64,000 bases of DNA. It comes from a virus. The translations under genes and the position numbers were made by a program. Positions 1 through 6,717 of this stretch are shown here, piece after piece (positions within the stretch are counted from its first letter, which is position 1; each line of letters starts with the position of its first letter). The notes under the pieces were generated by a model, which had not been told where the DNA came from, made no database searches, and saw only the letters and a list, made by a program, of their open reading frames with translations. The stretch lies in the IMG/VR virus record IMGVR_UViG_3300023179_000077, positions 1 through 64,000 of that record; one strand, 5' to 3'.

Positions 1-1
1 A

Positions 2-37
2 TTACTTCCTGGTGTTGGAGGAGAAATTATAACTTAG
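2..37 (+). CDS. C-terminal end of a gene cut by the window edge
   Basis: Frame 2 reads LLPGVGGEIIT and then a TAG stop at 35-37, followed by a short A/T-rich gap before the next start at 68. The fragment is too short to assign a function. It is called because its frame ends cleanly upstream of the next gene, as expected for a co-directional neighbour. It could be chance. Confidence 0.35.
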   Translation, partial: LLPGVGGEIIT

Positions 38-67
38 AAGGCAAAATATTTTTTATACTTTTAAAGT

Positions 68-550
68 ATGAATATATTTTATATCAATCAAGACCCAATC
101 ATCGCAGCACAACAATTAGCCGATGATCACATTCGCAAAATGCAAATCGAATCAGCTCAAATGTGTTGTACAACACATTGGGCAGTAGGTTCACAAGCAC
201 CATATAAACGTGCTCATTTTAATCACCCATCAACAATTTGGACTCGCCAATCAATTCAACACTATCGTTGGCTTGTACAGCATGGTCTTGAAATTTGTAG
301 TGAATTTACAAAACGTTATGGTAAACACCATAAAACACAAAATGTACTTGAATGGTGTCGTGACAATGAACCTAATATACCTGATAATGGATTTACTCCT
401 CCACCGCAATGTATGCCTGATGAGTATAAGAATAGTGATACTATTATTGCTTATAAGCAGTTTTATATTAAAGATAAAATAGCTATTAAAGGATTGAGTT
501 GGAAAAAATTGGGAAACACACCATCTTGGATATTTATTGATATATCATAA
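68..550 (+). CDS. Conserved phage protein of the 'MNIF-x-dP-AAQ' family
   Basis: This 160-residue protein starts MNIFYINQDP and then shows AAQQLADDHIRKMQIESAQM, an N-terminal pattern I recognise from a widespread family of uncharacterised tailed-phage proteins (small, with conserved H-x3-KM, AQ, NHP and W motifs). The later HFNHPSTIWTRQS stretch and the RYGKHHK motif (about residues 83-89) also fit that family. Members are sometimes loosely labelled as DNA-repair or glycosylase-like, but I see no catalytic signature that proves this. Its last 27 nucleotides, encoding SWIFIDIS and the stop, are copied in the gap before the gene at 974, so the locus has been used as a recombination or duplication boundary. 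Function unknown. Confidence 0.72.
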   Translation: MNIFYINQDPIIAAQQLADDHIRKMQIESAQMCCTTHWAVGSQAPYKRAHFNHPSTIWTRQSIQHYRWLVQHGLEICSEFTKRYGKHHKTQNVLEWCRDNEPNIPDNGFTPPPQCMPDEYKNSDTIIAYKQFYIKDKIAIKGLSWKKLGNTPSWIFIDIS

Positions 551-644
551 TAAAAAAAATGAAAAAACAAATCAACGAAATAAAAAGAATGCAGCTTATC
601 GCTGGATTAATCACTGAAAGTGAATATCAAGAATCATTAATGAA
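524..644 (+). repeat. 5' cassette repeat, copy 1
   Basis: Roughly 121 bases nearly identical to 938-1059. It covers the last codons of the gene at 68, the short gap and the first 28 or so codons of the gene at 559. Differences are confined to a few third-position changes and one extra A in the A-run before the start. Downstream of the repeat the two genes are unrelated. Confidence 0.9.
530..538 (+). promoter_or_regulatory. ATATTTAT-type element before the gene at 559
   Basis: ATATTTATT lies inside the last codons of the upstream gene, 20 bases before the start at 559. It matches the element recurring in gaps throughout the window and is duplicated at 944-952. Confidence 0.35.
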
Positions 645-909
645 AGAAGCAATTAAAGTTATACAAGATGGTGATCAAATAGAAATATCAGATGATAGTG
701 GTAATTATTCTGGATTTATAGAAGATGATGGTACTGTACGTTTTTCTGTAGTATATGAAGGTGAAGATTTTAATGACGAAAACTGGAGAGATATCTTAGG
801 ATCAAATCACGCTTTTGTTAAAATTATAGATAAAATTGGCGGTGATGTTGAAGCATTAGATGATTATGTTCAAATTACTGTTGATGCTAATAAATTAATT
901 AATATTTAA
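559..909 (+). CDS. Small acidic protein with candidate capsid-targeting N-terminus (cassette A)
   Basis: 116 residues. Residues 1-20 read MKKQINEIKRMQLIAGLITE, an amphipathic basic tag ending in L-I-T-E. The same L-I-T-E precedes alanine at the predicted gp21 cleavage point of the major capsid protein encoded at 20437. T4 internal head proteins carry short N-terminal capsid-targeting sequences removed by gp21 after (L/I)-x-E, so this looks like a packaged, possibly injected, internal protein. The tag is almost identical at DNA level to that of the gene at 974, while the acidic cargo after residue 28 (VIQDGDQIEISDDSG) is unrelated. Gene reality is well supported; the targeting role is inference. 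The cargo has no recognisable domain. Confidence 0.72.
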   Translation: MKKQINEIKRMQLIAGLITESEYQESLMKEAIKVIQDGDQIEISDDSGNYSGFIEDDGTVRFSVVYEGEDFNDENWRDILGSNHAFVKIIDKIGGDVEALDDYVQITVDANKLINI

Positions 910-910
910 T

Positions 911-938
911 ATAATAAAATATACAGAACAGATTCATT
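911..938 (+). repeat. 3' cassette repeat, copy 1
   Basis: 28 bases beginning ATAATAAAATATACAG and ending GATTCATT, identical to 1305-1332. It directly follows the stop of cassette A and abuts the 5' repeat of cassette B, giving the order 5'repeat-cargo-3'repeat twice in tandem. Confidence 0.9.
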
Positions 939-1059
939 CTTGGATATTTATTGATATATCATAACAAAAAAAAATGAAAAAGCAACTTAATGAAATTAAA
1001 AGAATGCAGCTTATCGCTGGATTAATCACTGAAAGTGAATATCAAGAATCATTAATGAA
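938..1059 (+). repeat. 5' cassette repeat, copy 2
   Basis: Near-identical partner of 524-644. Here the copied tail of the 68-550 gene is non-coding, which shows that this copy is the derived one. Confidence 0.9.
944..952 (+). promoter_or_regulatory. ATATTTAT-type element before the gene at 974
   Basis: ATATTTATT, 21 bases before the start at 974; part of the duplicated 5' cassette repeat. Confidence 0.35.
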
Positions 1060-1303
1060 TGAAGAAAATGAAGCAATGTCTGAAGAAGAAGTTCTTAATA
1101 TTTTAAATCAAAATGGAGTAGATGATGATTATTTTGAATCAATGGGAGGTAAAGAAATAGAATCAGGAACTGAAGAGTGGATGGGTATTTTAACTGATTT
1201 AACTGGAAAAGATGCTTTTGAAGCTGACTTTGATGATGCAGATAATCAAAAAATTATGAATTTTATAAAAAAGTTAAAAGAAATGGGAATTGAATTAGTA
1301 TAA
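974..1303 (+). CDS. Small acidic protein with candidate capsid-targeting N-terminus (cassette B)
   Basis: 109 residues with the same tag as the gene at 559 (MKKQLNEIKRMQLIAGLITE), then SEYQESLM, after which the cargo is completely different and very acidic (EENEAMSEEEVLNILNQNG). The start is fixed by the match to cassette A. A later segment, VDDDYFESMGGKEIE, has no family I recognise. The gene ends just before the second 28-base 3' repeat. By analogy with the T4 internal-protein locus, this is likely a head-packaged protein whose tag would be cut after E20. Being next to cassette A with shared flanks indicates duplication plus cargo replacement rather than simple divergence. Confidence 0.72.
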   Translation: MKKQLNEIKRMQLIAGLITESEYQESLMNEENEAMSEEEVLNILNQNGVDDDYFESMGGKEIESGTEEWMGILTDLTGKDAFEADFDDADNQKIMNFIKKLKEMGIELV

Positions 1304-1304
1304 A

Positions 1305-1332
1305 ATAATAAAATATACAGAACAGATTCATT
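1305..1332 (+). repeat. 3' cassette repeat, copy 2
   Basis: Identical to 911-938. After this copy the sequence departs into the hairpin-rich stretch that ends in the terminator at 1369-1408. Confidence 0.9.
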
Positions 1333-1341
1333 GCCTGTTCG

Positions 1342-1353
1342 CCTCGCAAGAGG
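1342..1353 (+). other. GNRA-type small hairpin
   Basis: CCTC-GCAA-GAGG: a 4-bp stem closed by a GCAA tetraloop. It sits between the cassette repeat and the terminator and is followed at 1353-1368 by a perfect 16-base palindrome, GATTTATATATAAATC. Together these suggest a structured RNA 3' end or a small RNA. Confidence 0.45.
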
Positions 1354-1368
1354 ATTTATATATAAATC

Positions 1369-1408
1369 GGAGTAGTGGCCCTAAAACAGCCACTACTCCA
1401 TTTTTTTT
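1369..1408 (+). terminator. Intrinsic terminator after cassette B
   Basis: Perfect 11-bp stem, GGAGTAGTGGC (1369-1379) with GCCACTACTCC (1389-1399), 9-base loop, then A and eight T's. It ends the transcript of the cassette genes, and the next gene's promoter-like element begins 3 bases later. Confidence 0.93.
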
Positions 1409-1410
1409 GT

Positions 1411-1427
1411 AATATTTATTATAAATA
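1411..1427 (+). promoter_or_regulatory. AATATTTATTATAAATA element before a GIY-YIG gene
   Basis: Follows the terminator directly and contains TATAAATA (1420-1427), the T4 late-promoter octamer. T4 spacing from that octamer would place the transcript start on the ATG at 1433, giving a leaderless mRNA. Confidence 0.5.
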
Positions 1428-1432
1428 ATATT

Positions 1433-1978
1433 ATGATAGGTATTTATAAAATAACTAACCCTGAAAAAGAAATATATATTGGTCAATCAACTAATATAGA
1501 AAAAAGATTTGAAACATATAAAAAGCATTATTGTAAAGAACAAACTAAATTATATGAATCTTTAAAAAAATATGGATGGTTTTATCATTCTTTTGAAATA
1601 ATAGAAGAATGTAAAGAAGAAGAATTAAATGAAAAAGAACAATACTGGATAAAACAGCACAACTGTGTTTTAAATGGTATGAATTGCATAGGAGGAGGTT
1701 ATCATAAACCTTATATATATCCTGAAGAAGCTAAACGTATTAAAAGTGAAAAAATGAAAAAACTTTGGATGGAAAATAAATTTAAAAGAAAACTAGGAAA
1801 ACGAATACAAAATATAAAAACCGGAGAGATATATGAATCTTGTTCTGAAGCAGCTAATAAATTAAATATAAGTCTTTCTACTATAGCGATATGGTGTAAA
1901 AAAGAAAAAAATATAAAATATATTGATAATTGGAATATTAGACCTTCAAAATTTGAAATGGCAAAAATAAATTATTAA
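1433..1978 (+). CDS. GIY-YIG homing endonuclease
   Basis: 181 residues. The N-terminus has GIY (residues 3-5) and YIG (15-17) with the usual spacing, then R25 in 'NIEKRFETY', and an E in 'LNEKEQYWI' typical of the GIY-YIG nuclease fold. The C-terminal part reads IQNIKTGEIYESCSEAANKLNIS, a NUMOD-type DNA-binding repeat as in free-standing phage homing endonucleases such as the T4 Seg proteins. It stands alone between a terminator and unrelated small genes, with no split gene or intron seen. Such genes spread by cutting alleles that lack them. Lysine/asparagine-rich codon use fits an invasive element. Confidence 0.92.
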   Translation: MIGIYKITNPEKEIYIGQSTNIEKRFETYKKHYCKEQTKLYESLKKYGWFYHSFEIIEECKEEELNEKEQYWIKQHNCVLNGMNCIGGGYHKPYIYPEEAKRIKSEKMKKLWMENKFKRKLGKRIQNIKTGEIYESCSEAANKLNISLSTIAIWCKKEKNIKYIDNWNIRPSKFEMAKINY

Positions 1979-1981
1979 TTT

Positions 1982-2003
1982 TATAAAAACAATAAAACAT
2001 GAA
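1982..2003 (+). repeat. Shared 22-base translation leader, copy 1
   Basis: TATAAAAACAATAAAACATG plus AA, identical to 2208-2229. Both copies end in the start codon. There is no Shine-Dalgarno sequence. Confidence 0.8.
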
Positions 2004-2202
2004 GCAACAACTTAAAGTAATAGATGGAAGAGAAATACTTGACCATGATGGGATTTATATTCCTGCTGACTCTTCCGGAGATGCTGGGTTGTTTATAACC
2101 ATAGATTCTACATTTGATGCTGGCGATTATGAAACAGCTGGAGACAGTGGAGAAATAAATATAAATGGAAAAATATTTAAATGGGCTATACTGTATTCTT
2201 AA
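1999..2202 (+). CDS. Small acidic protein of unknown function
   Basis: 67 residues, MKQQLKVIDGREIL, with a run of aspartates and glycines (IPADSSGDAGLFITIDSTFDAG). It is not recognised. The 22 bases spanning its start are repeated exactly around the start of the next gene (2208-2229), so the two share a leader and probably co-expression. The product could be a small beta-rich domain. No membrane segment or metal-binding motif is visible. Confidence 0.6.
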   Translation: MKQQLKVIDGREILDHDGIYIPADSSGDAGLFITIDSTFDAGDYETAGDSGEININGKIFKWAILYS

Positions 2203-2207
2203 CATAA

Positions 2208-2229
2208 TATAAAAACAATAAAACATGAA
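2208..2229 (+). repeat. Shared 22-base translation leader, copy 2
   Basis: Second exact copy of 1982-2003, before the gene at 2225. Suggests duplication of a start region followed by exchange of the coding part. Confidence 0.8.
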
Positions 2230-2491
2230 TTATCAAAGATCAATTAGAGGATGGTTTAACATGGTTAACAATGCTATCTCTGCAGAAAATAAAGCTAAAA
2301 TCCCAGCAACACCCCCTCCACCCGCAGAACCAGAAACTCCTACAGTTATTGAAAAACTAGATTCAATAATTGAAAATTTAGAAGAAATTACTGAAATGGT
2401 AAAAGCAGATAAAGAAGTAAAAACAGAAGAACCTCAAGAAACAATTAAAGAATATAAAAGAAAAAATAAAGAAAAACAAGATGAAGAATAA
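2225..2491 (+). CDS. Small proline- and glutamate-rich protein
   Basis: 88 residues. A short N-terminal part (MNYQRSIRGWFNMVNNA) is followed by a proline-rich linker (IPATPPPPAEPETPT) and a charged helix rich in Glu and Lys that ends KRKNKEKQDEE. It looks mostly extended or coiled and non-enzymatic. I do not recognise a family. It shares its leader with the upstream gene and is followed by a new regulatory element and a homing endonuclease. Confidence 0.6.
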   Translation: MNYQRSIRGWFNMVNNAISAENKAKIPATPPPPAEPETPTVIEKLDSIIENLEEITEMVKADKEVKTEEPQETIKEYKRKNKEKQDEE

Positions 2492-2517
2492 TAGGATGTT
2501 GGTCTGATGGAACTTTA

Positions 2518-2536
2518 TTATATTTATAATAAATAA
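2518..2536 (+). promoter_or_regulatory. TTATATTTATAATAAATAA element before a GIY-YIG gene
   Basis: Near-palindromic A/T element 4 bases before the start at 2541; very similar elements precede 1433, 12901 and 23264. Confidence 0.45.
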
Positions 2537-2540
2537 CATT

Positions 2541-3185
2541 ATGACTAAAATTTATATGTTAGAAAAAAATGGAGTTCCATTTTATGTGGGTAAAGCTAAT
2601 GATGTGATTAGACGAAAACATAAGCATTATCAAACATATGGTTTAGATATTAAAGCAGAAATAATTGATGAAGTTGAGGATAAACAATGGAAATTTTGGG
2701 AACAATATTGGATATGTCAATTTAAAGCTTGGGGTTTTATTTTGTTAAATAAAAATAATGGAGGAGGAGGACCAACAGAATGGACATTAAAACAAAAACA
2801 AAATATTAATCCTGAACGAATAAAAAAAATTATGAATCATCCTACTAGAGGAAAACATATAAGTAAAACATTAAAACAAAGAAATCATTCAAAATATTAT
2901 ACTGAAAGTGTAAGACAAAAAATATCCGAGGCAAATAAAAATATTCCTAGACCATTTTCAAATGAACATAAATTAAATATGGGTATAGCTAAACGTAAAC
3001 AAGCTAAACCTGTACTTATGTTTGATTTAGAAGATAATTTTATAAAAGAATGGGAAAGTAAAGGACAAGCTGCTGAATGGATAAGAGAACAAACAGGTAA
3101 AACAAGTAATATAACATCACAAATTAAAGATTGTTGTTTAGGAAGACAAAAAACAGCTTTTAAATTTAAATGGAAATACAAATAA
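2541..3185 (+). CDS. GIY-YIG homing endonuclease with NUMOD repeats
   Basis: 214 residues. The catalytic start is a variant, IYMLEKNGVPFYVGKA (the YIG becomes YVG at residues 15-17), then 'RRKHKHY' and 'WEQYWI'. The middle and C-terminus carry NUMOD3-like segments (FSNEHKLNMGIAKRKQ) and a NUMOD1-like ending (GQAAEWIREQTGKTSNITSQI). This is the usual build of mobile phage endonucleases. It is not closely similar to the endonuclease at 1433, so the two probably arrived separately. It sits immediately upstream of the FAD dehydrogenase gene, which may be its insertion neighbour. Confidence 0.88.
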   Translation: MTKIYMLEKNGVPFYVGKANDVIRRKHKHYQTYGLDIKAEIIDEVEDKQWKFWEQYWICQFKAWGFILLNKNNGGGGPTEWTLKQKQNINPERIKKIMNHPTRGKHISKTLKQRNHSKYYTESVRQKISEANKNIPRPFSNEHKLNMGIAKRKQAKPVLMFDLEDNFIKEWESKGQAAEWIREQTGKTSNITSQIKDCCLGRQKTAFKFKWKYK

Positions 3186-3187
3186 TT

Positions 3188-4504
3188 ATGAAACAAAAAA
3201 AGATTATAGTGATTGGAGCAGGAGTAGCTGGAATCAATTTTGCTACTAAAATGGTAGATAATGGATATCCAGGGAATCTTATAACAATTATAGATAAAGG
3301 AAATGATCCTTATAATCGCAAACCAGAGGAAGTTATGACAGGCATGCTAGGTAGTGGAGGGTGGAGCGATGGTAAACTCACCTACCACACAGCAATTGGT
3401 GGTCAACTATCAAAATATTGTGGTGAAGAAAAAGCAATGGAACTGATGAAGCAAGTAGTAGATAATTTTACCCGCTTCCATCCTAAACCAGATGAAATAT
3501 TCATGTCTGATCCACAAGAGGAACCTGAATTTATTAAACCATATTTTGGTTTGAGAATGTTTCCTGTGTGGCATATTGGATCTAACTTCTTGCACGAGAT
3601 CGCTAAGAATTGGTATCAATATTTAGTTGATAAAGGTGTTAAATTTATGTGGAATTATGAAGTAGTATCAATAGATTTTGAAACAAATAATTTTGAATAT
3701 ATTGAAACAAATGGAGATGATACTGATACTTTAATAGGCCAATATGACACACTCATATTCGCAGTAGGCAAATCAGGTATTGATTTCGCTCAACAATTAT
3801 CAAATGATTATAAATTACCAACTGAATCTAAAGCAGTACAAATTGGTGTTCGTTTTGAAGCACCACAAAAATATTTTCAAAAATTAATTGATATATCATA
3901 TGATTTCAAACTATATCAAAAATTCGATAAGGTATCTCTCCGTAGCTTTTGTACTAATAACAATGCGGCTTACGTTGCAGTGGAAGAAACTTATGGAGAC
4001 GTTAGCTACAACGGACACGCCAAAAAAGGTAAAGAATTCGAAAACCAAATGACTAATTTTGGTATTCTAATGGAAATCAAAGGTATTGAAGATCCATTTG
4101 CTTGGAGTAGAGATGTAGTAAATAGACTACAAATAGGTGAATATGGAGGTATATTTTATAGTCCCGATCCTAATCGTCAACCTTCACTTACTTCTGAAAA
4201 TGTATCTGTTAAATCATTTAAAGTAAATAATTTAGGATTATTTAAGTATTCTCTGGGTGAATATGCAACTTATATAATCAATTTTATTGAACAAATGAAT
4301 GAAATATTTCAATTTGATAATGATTATGGATTCTATGCTCCTGAAGTAAAATATCTTAGTCCTGAACCATTAGTTAACTATAATGATTTATCATTAACAA
4401 CACATCCAAATGTACACTTTGTAGGAGATGCACTTTCAGCTCGTGGTATTACAGTTAGTGGTGCGCATGGTATTTATGTTGCTGAAAGTATTTTGGCAAA
4501 ATAA
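3188..4504 (+). CDS. FAD-dependent dehydrogenase, COG2509-like
   Basis: 438 residues. I take ATG 3188 because the alternative start at 3170 would overlap the endonuclease gene. The N-terminus KKIIVIGAGVAGINFA is a classic FAD/NAD dinucleotide-binding beta-alpha-beta (G10-x-G12-x2-G15). GSGGWSDGKLT resembles the glycine-rich SDGKLT signature of the uncharacterised FAD-dependent dehydrogenase family COG2509. IFAVGKSGIDF, GVRFEAP and the C-terminal FVGDALSARGITVSGAHGI (the second FAD contact) also fit. The substrate is unknown. Such enzymes are unusual in T4-like phages. It may be an auxiliary redox gene acting on a host cofactor or precursor in the cytoplasm. No signal peptide is seen. Confidence 0.85.
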   Translation: MKQKKIIVIGAGVAGINFATKMVDNGYPGNLITIIDKGNDPYNRKPEEVMTGMLGSGGWSDGKLTYHTAIGGQLSKYCGEEKAMELMKQVVDNFTRFHPKPDEIFMSDPQEEPEFIKPYFGLRMFPVWHIGSNFLHEIAKNWYQYLVDKGVKFMWNYEVVSIDFETNNFEYIETNGDDTDTLIGQYDTLIFAVGKSGIDFAQQLSNDYKLPTESKAVQIGVRFEAPQKYFQKLIDISYDFKLYQKFDKVSLRSFCTNNNAAYVAVEETYGDVSYNGHAKKGKEFENQMTNFGILMEIKGIEDPFAWSRDVVNRLQIGEYGGIFYSPDPNRQPSLTSENVSVKSFKVNNLGLFKYSLGEYATYIINFIEQMNEIFQFDNDYGFYAPEVKYLSPEPLVNYNDLSLTTHPNVHFVGDALSARGITVSGAHGIYVAESILAK

Positions 4505-4528
4505 TTTTATTAATTTTAAAATAAAAAT

Positions 4529-4771
4529 ATGGTAAAAAAACTAGTAAAAGCAGATGGAACTATAGCATATGTTAATGAAGCTAATGGAGTATATAAACTT
4601 CATAATTTTGATGGACCTGCTCTTATTCCACAAGGCAATAAACGCTTAGCAGAGTATTATTTATTTGGTACTAAATACACTAAAGAAGCATGGGAACTAG
4701 CTAAAAAAGATGAAAATGGAGTTCCATTTCATAAGACAGCTGCTTCTAAAAAGATGGGTAACAGAAACTAA
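4529..4771 (+). CDS. Small conserved phage protein with GPA motif
   Basis: 80 residues, containing YKLHNFDGPALIPQGN and YYLFGTKYTKEAW. This 'hnfDGPA... yylfGtkytkeeW' pattern is seen in short phage proteins made of beta-hairpin repeats of the MORN/WG sort, whose function is unknown. The stop overlaps the next start (TAATG), so the genes at 4529, 4771 and 4971 form a tightly coupled set. No catalytic residues are apparent. Confidence 0.65.
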   Translation: MVKKLVKADGTIAYVNEANGVYKLHNFDGPALIPQGNKRLAEYYLFGTKYTKEAWELAKKDENGVPFHKTAASKKMGNRN

Positions 4772-4974
4772 TGAATCAATTTACTAGAACATACGAGGAC
4801 GATGAAACTATAGAAGTATGGACCTTCGATTTAGACAAATTTAGTGGAGGTCCTATTTCTGTAGACGTACAATATAAAGCAGGTGCTGAAAAGCAAATAA
4901 AAAATCGTGCTAAAGAAACAAAACAAATAAAGAAAACAGCACGACAAATGAAAAAAATAAATAACAAGTCATGA
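4771..4974 (+). CDS. Small lysine-rich protein of unknown function
   Basis: 67 residues. The N-terminal half is acidic (YEDDETIEVWTFDLDKFSGG) and the C-terminal half is a highly basic helix (KQIKNRAKETKQIKKTARQMKK). It is translationally coupled on both sides: TAATG with the upstream gene and an ATGA overlap with the kinase-like gene. It is not recognised, but a nucleic-acid-binding accessory role is plausible from charge alone. Confidence 0.58.
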   Translation: MNQFTRTYEDDETIEVWTFDLDKFSGGPISVDVQYKAGAEKQIKNRAKETKQIKKTARQMKKINNKS

Positions 4975-5489
4975 GAATAGGTTTAGCAGGAACAATGAGT
5001 GCAGGTAAAACAACGTTAGCAAAAGCATTAGGTGAATTAGATCAATTTAAAGACTATAAAATACAAACTGAACGCAGTAAGTATCTTAATAGTTTAGGTA
5101 TTCCACTTAATACTGATTCAACATTACCTGGTCAATTTGTATTCTTGGCTGAACGTGCTAGTGAGTTATTAGTAGACAATATTATTACTGATAGAACAAT
5201 TTGGGATGTGTGTGCTTTTACATTATCAGCTAAATCAATAAGCGATTGGGAAAAACGTACATTTGTTGAAGCAGCAATGTGTCTTAAAGATTATTATGAT
5301 GTAGTAATATATGTTTCATCACGTGGTGTACGAATGGAAGATAATGGTATTAGAGAAACTGATTTAGCTTATCGTATGAAAATAAATCAAACTATTGTAA
5401 TGGCATTAGATGAGTATAAACCCAAATGTGTGATTGAAGTTGAAGGTACAACTGAAGAAAGAATAAGCACTATATTAGCAAATATATAA
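4971..5489 (+). CDS. P-loop nucleoside/nucleotide kinase-like protein
   Basis: 172 residues. Walker A is GTMSAGKTT (residues 7-15), in a fold like the AAA_28/NadR-kinase or deoxynucleoside-kinase group. 'IQTERSKYLNSLG' and 'ITDRTIWDVCAF' (a DR motif like the lid and acceptor region of dNMP kinases) support a small-molecule kinase rather than a DNA-dependent ATPase. 'DVVIYVSSRGVRMEDNGIRETD' resembles the strand before the LID. It probably phosphorylates a nucleotide or nicotinamide riboside-type substrate. Which one cannot be told from sequence alone. Confidence 0.75.
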   Translation: MRIGLAGTMSAGKTTLAKALGELDQFKDYKIQTERSKYLNSLGIPLNTDSTLPGQFVFLAERASELLVDNIITDRTIWDVCAFTLSAKSISDWEKRTFVEAAMCLKDYYDVVIYVSSRGVRMEDNGIRETDLAYRMKINQTIVMALDEYKPKCVIEVEGTTEERISTILANI

Positions 5490-5499
5490 AATAAAAGTT

Positions 5500-6669
5500 A
5501 TGAGTATTATAAATGATGTAAGCAAAGTTGCAAAACAACTTATGCTAAAGGAACCGTTTTATGGAGTTTTTCTTTCAACATTAAATAAAAGAATAGGCAC
5601 AGATACTCCAACTGCGGGTGTTTGTTTAAATAATATTAATTATGAGTTGATTATTAATGAAGAATTTTGGAACTCATTAGATAATGACAATAAAAAAATT
5701 GGATTACTTAAACATGAATTACTTCATATATGTTTTAATCATTTAATTGATCGAGAAAATTATCCTGATCATATATTACATAATATTGCAGCTGATATTG
5801 AAATAAATCAATATATAGACCCACAATATTATTCAACAGATTCACTACTATTGCCATCATCTTTTTCAGAATTAACATTACCGGCAAAAGCCGGTACAAA
5901 ATATTATTATGATGCTTTACTTAAAGCTAAACAAAATAATACTAGCCCTACATTAAATAGTATGTTAGATGATAATTTTCATTTAACTTGGGGAGAATTT
6001 GAATCATTATCTGAAGCTGATAAGAAATTAATTAAAGCTCAAATCGATCATCAAATAAAAAGTATAGTAGAATCTCAAGCAGATAAAAGTAGAGGTTTTG
6101 TACCAAATGAATTAAAAGATTATATTGATAGTTTATTTGCAATTACTCCTCCATCATATGATTGGAAATCATATTTTAGAAGATTCTTTAGTTCATCATC
6201 CAAAATATACACTAAAAAAACACGCCGTAAACTAAATAAACGTTTCATAGAAAACCCAGCATTAAAAATTAAACCTAAAAAGAATGTATTAGTTGGAATT
6301 GATACTTCAGGTTCTGTTGGAAAAGAAGAGACAATAGAATTTTTTAATGAATTACATCATATGCATAAAACGGGAGTATCAATTACTATAGCTGAAGGTG
6401 ACGCCAAAGTACATAAAGTATATGAATATAAAGGCAAACCACCTGAAACTATTACTGGTAGAGGTGGTACTGAAATGAATGTTTTTATAGATTATTTTAA
6501 TAAAAATCCTCAATACAATAGTTTAATTATTTTCACTGATGGTTATATAGGTGAACGAACATTAAGTTCTTTTAAACCTATATTAACTGTTTTAACTTCA
6601 AACGGTGAAAAATTAGAAACAGTTATAGAAAATAAATGGGGAAATGTTATAAAAATGAATAAAAGATAA
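5500..6669 (+). CDS. DUF2201-type metallopeptidase with VWA domain
   Basis: 389 residues. A zinc-metallopeptidase-like helix, KHELLHICFNHL, holds HExxH at residues 72-76. The C-terminal VWA-like domain has a complete MIDAS: DTSGS (about 268-272), the threonine in GRGGTEMNV and the aspartate in IIFTDGYIG. This is the architecture of the DUF2201/COG3864 family, which usually sits next to a MoxR-type ATPase, exactly as here (6718). The pair would act as an ATPase plus adaptor that remodels or activates a target. Whether the HExxH site is an active protease is unknown. The genes at 5500, 6718 and 7912 read as one unit. Confidence 0.85.
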   Translation: MSIINDVSKVAKQLMLKEPFYGVFLSTLNKRIGTDTPTAGVCLNNINYELIINEEFWNSLDNDNKKIGLLKHELLHICFNHLIDRENYPDHILHNIAADIEINQYIDPQYYSTDSLLLPSSFSELTLPAKAGTKYYYDALLKAKQNNTSPTLNSMLDDNFHLTWGEFESLSEADKKLIKAQIDHQIKSIVESQADKSRGFVPNELKDYIDSLFAITPPSYDWKSYFRRFFSSSSKIYTKKTRRKLNKRFIENPALKIKPKKNVLVGIDTSGSVGKEETIEFFNELHHMHKTGVSITIAEGDAKVHKVYEYKGKPPETITGRGGTEMNVFIDYFNKNPQYNSLIIFTDGYIGERTLSSFKPILTVLTSNGEKLETVIENKWGNVIKMNKR

Positions 6670-6717
6670 GATGGTCGAGACTCTTATTATAAATTTATTT
6701 TGTAAAAAAATTAAAAT

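Noticed and set aside
6664-6690. Terminator after the DUF2201/VWA gene
   Set aside because: ATAAGA/TCTTAT stem is only 6 A/T-rich pairs with an unstable top and no T-run.
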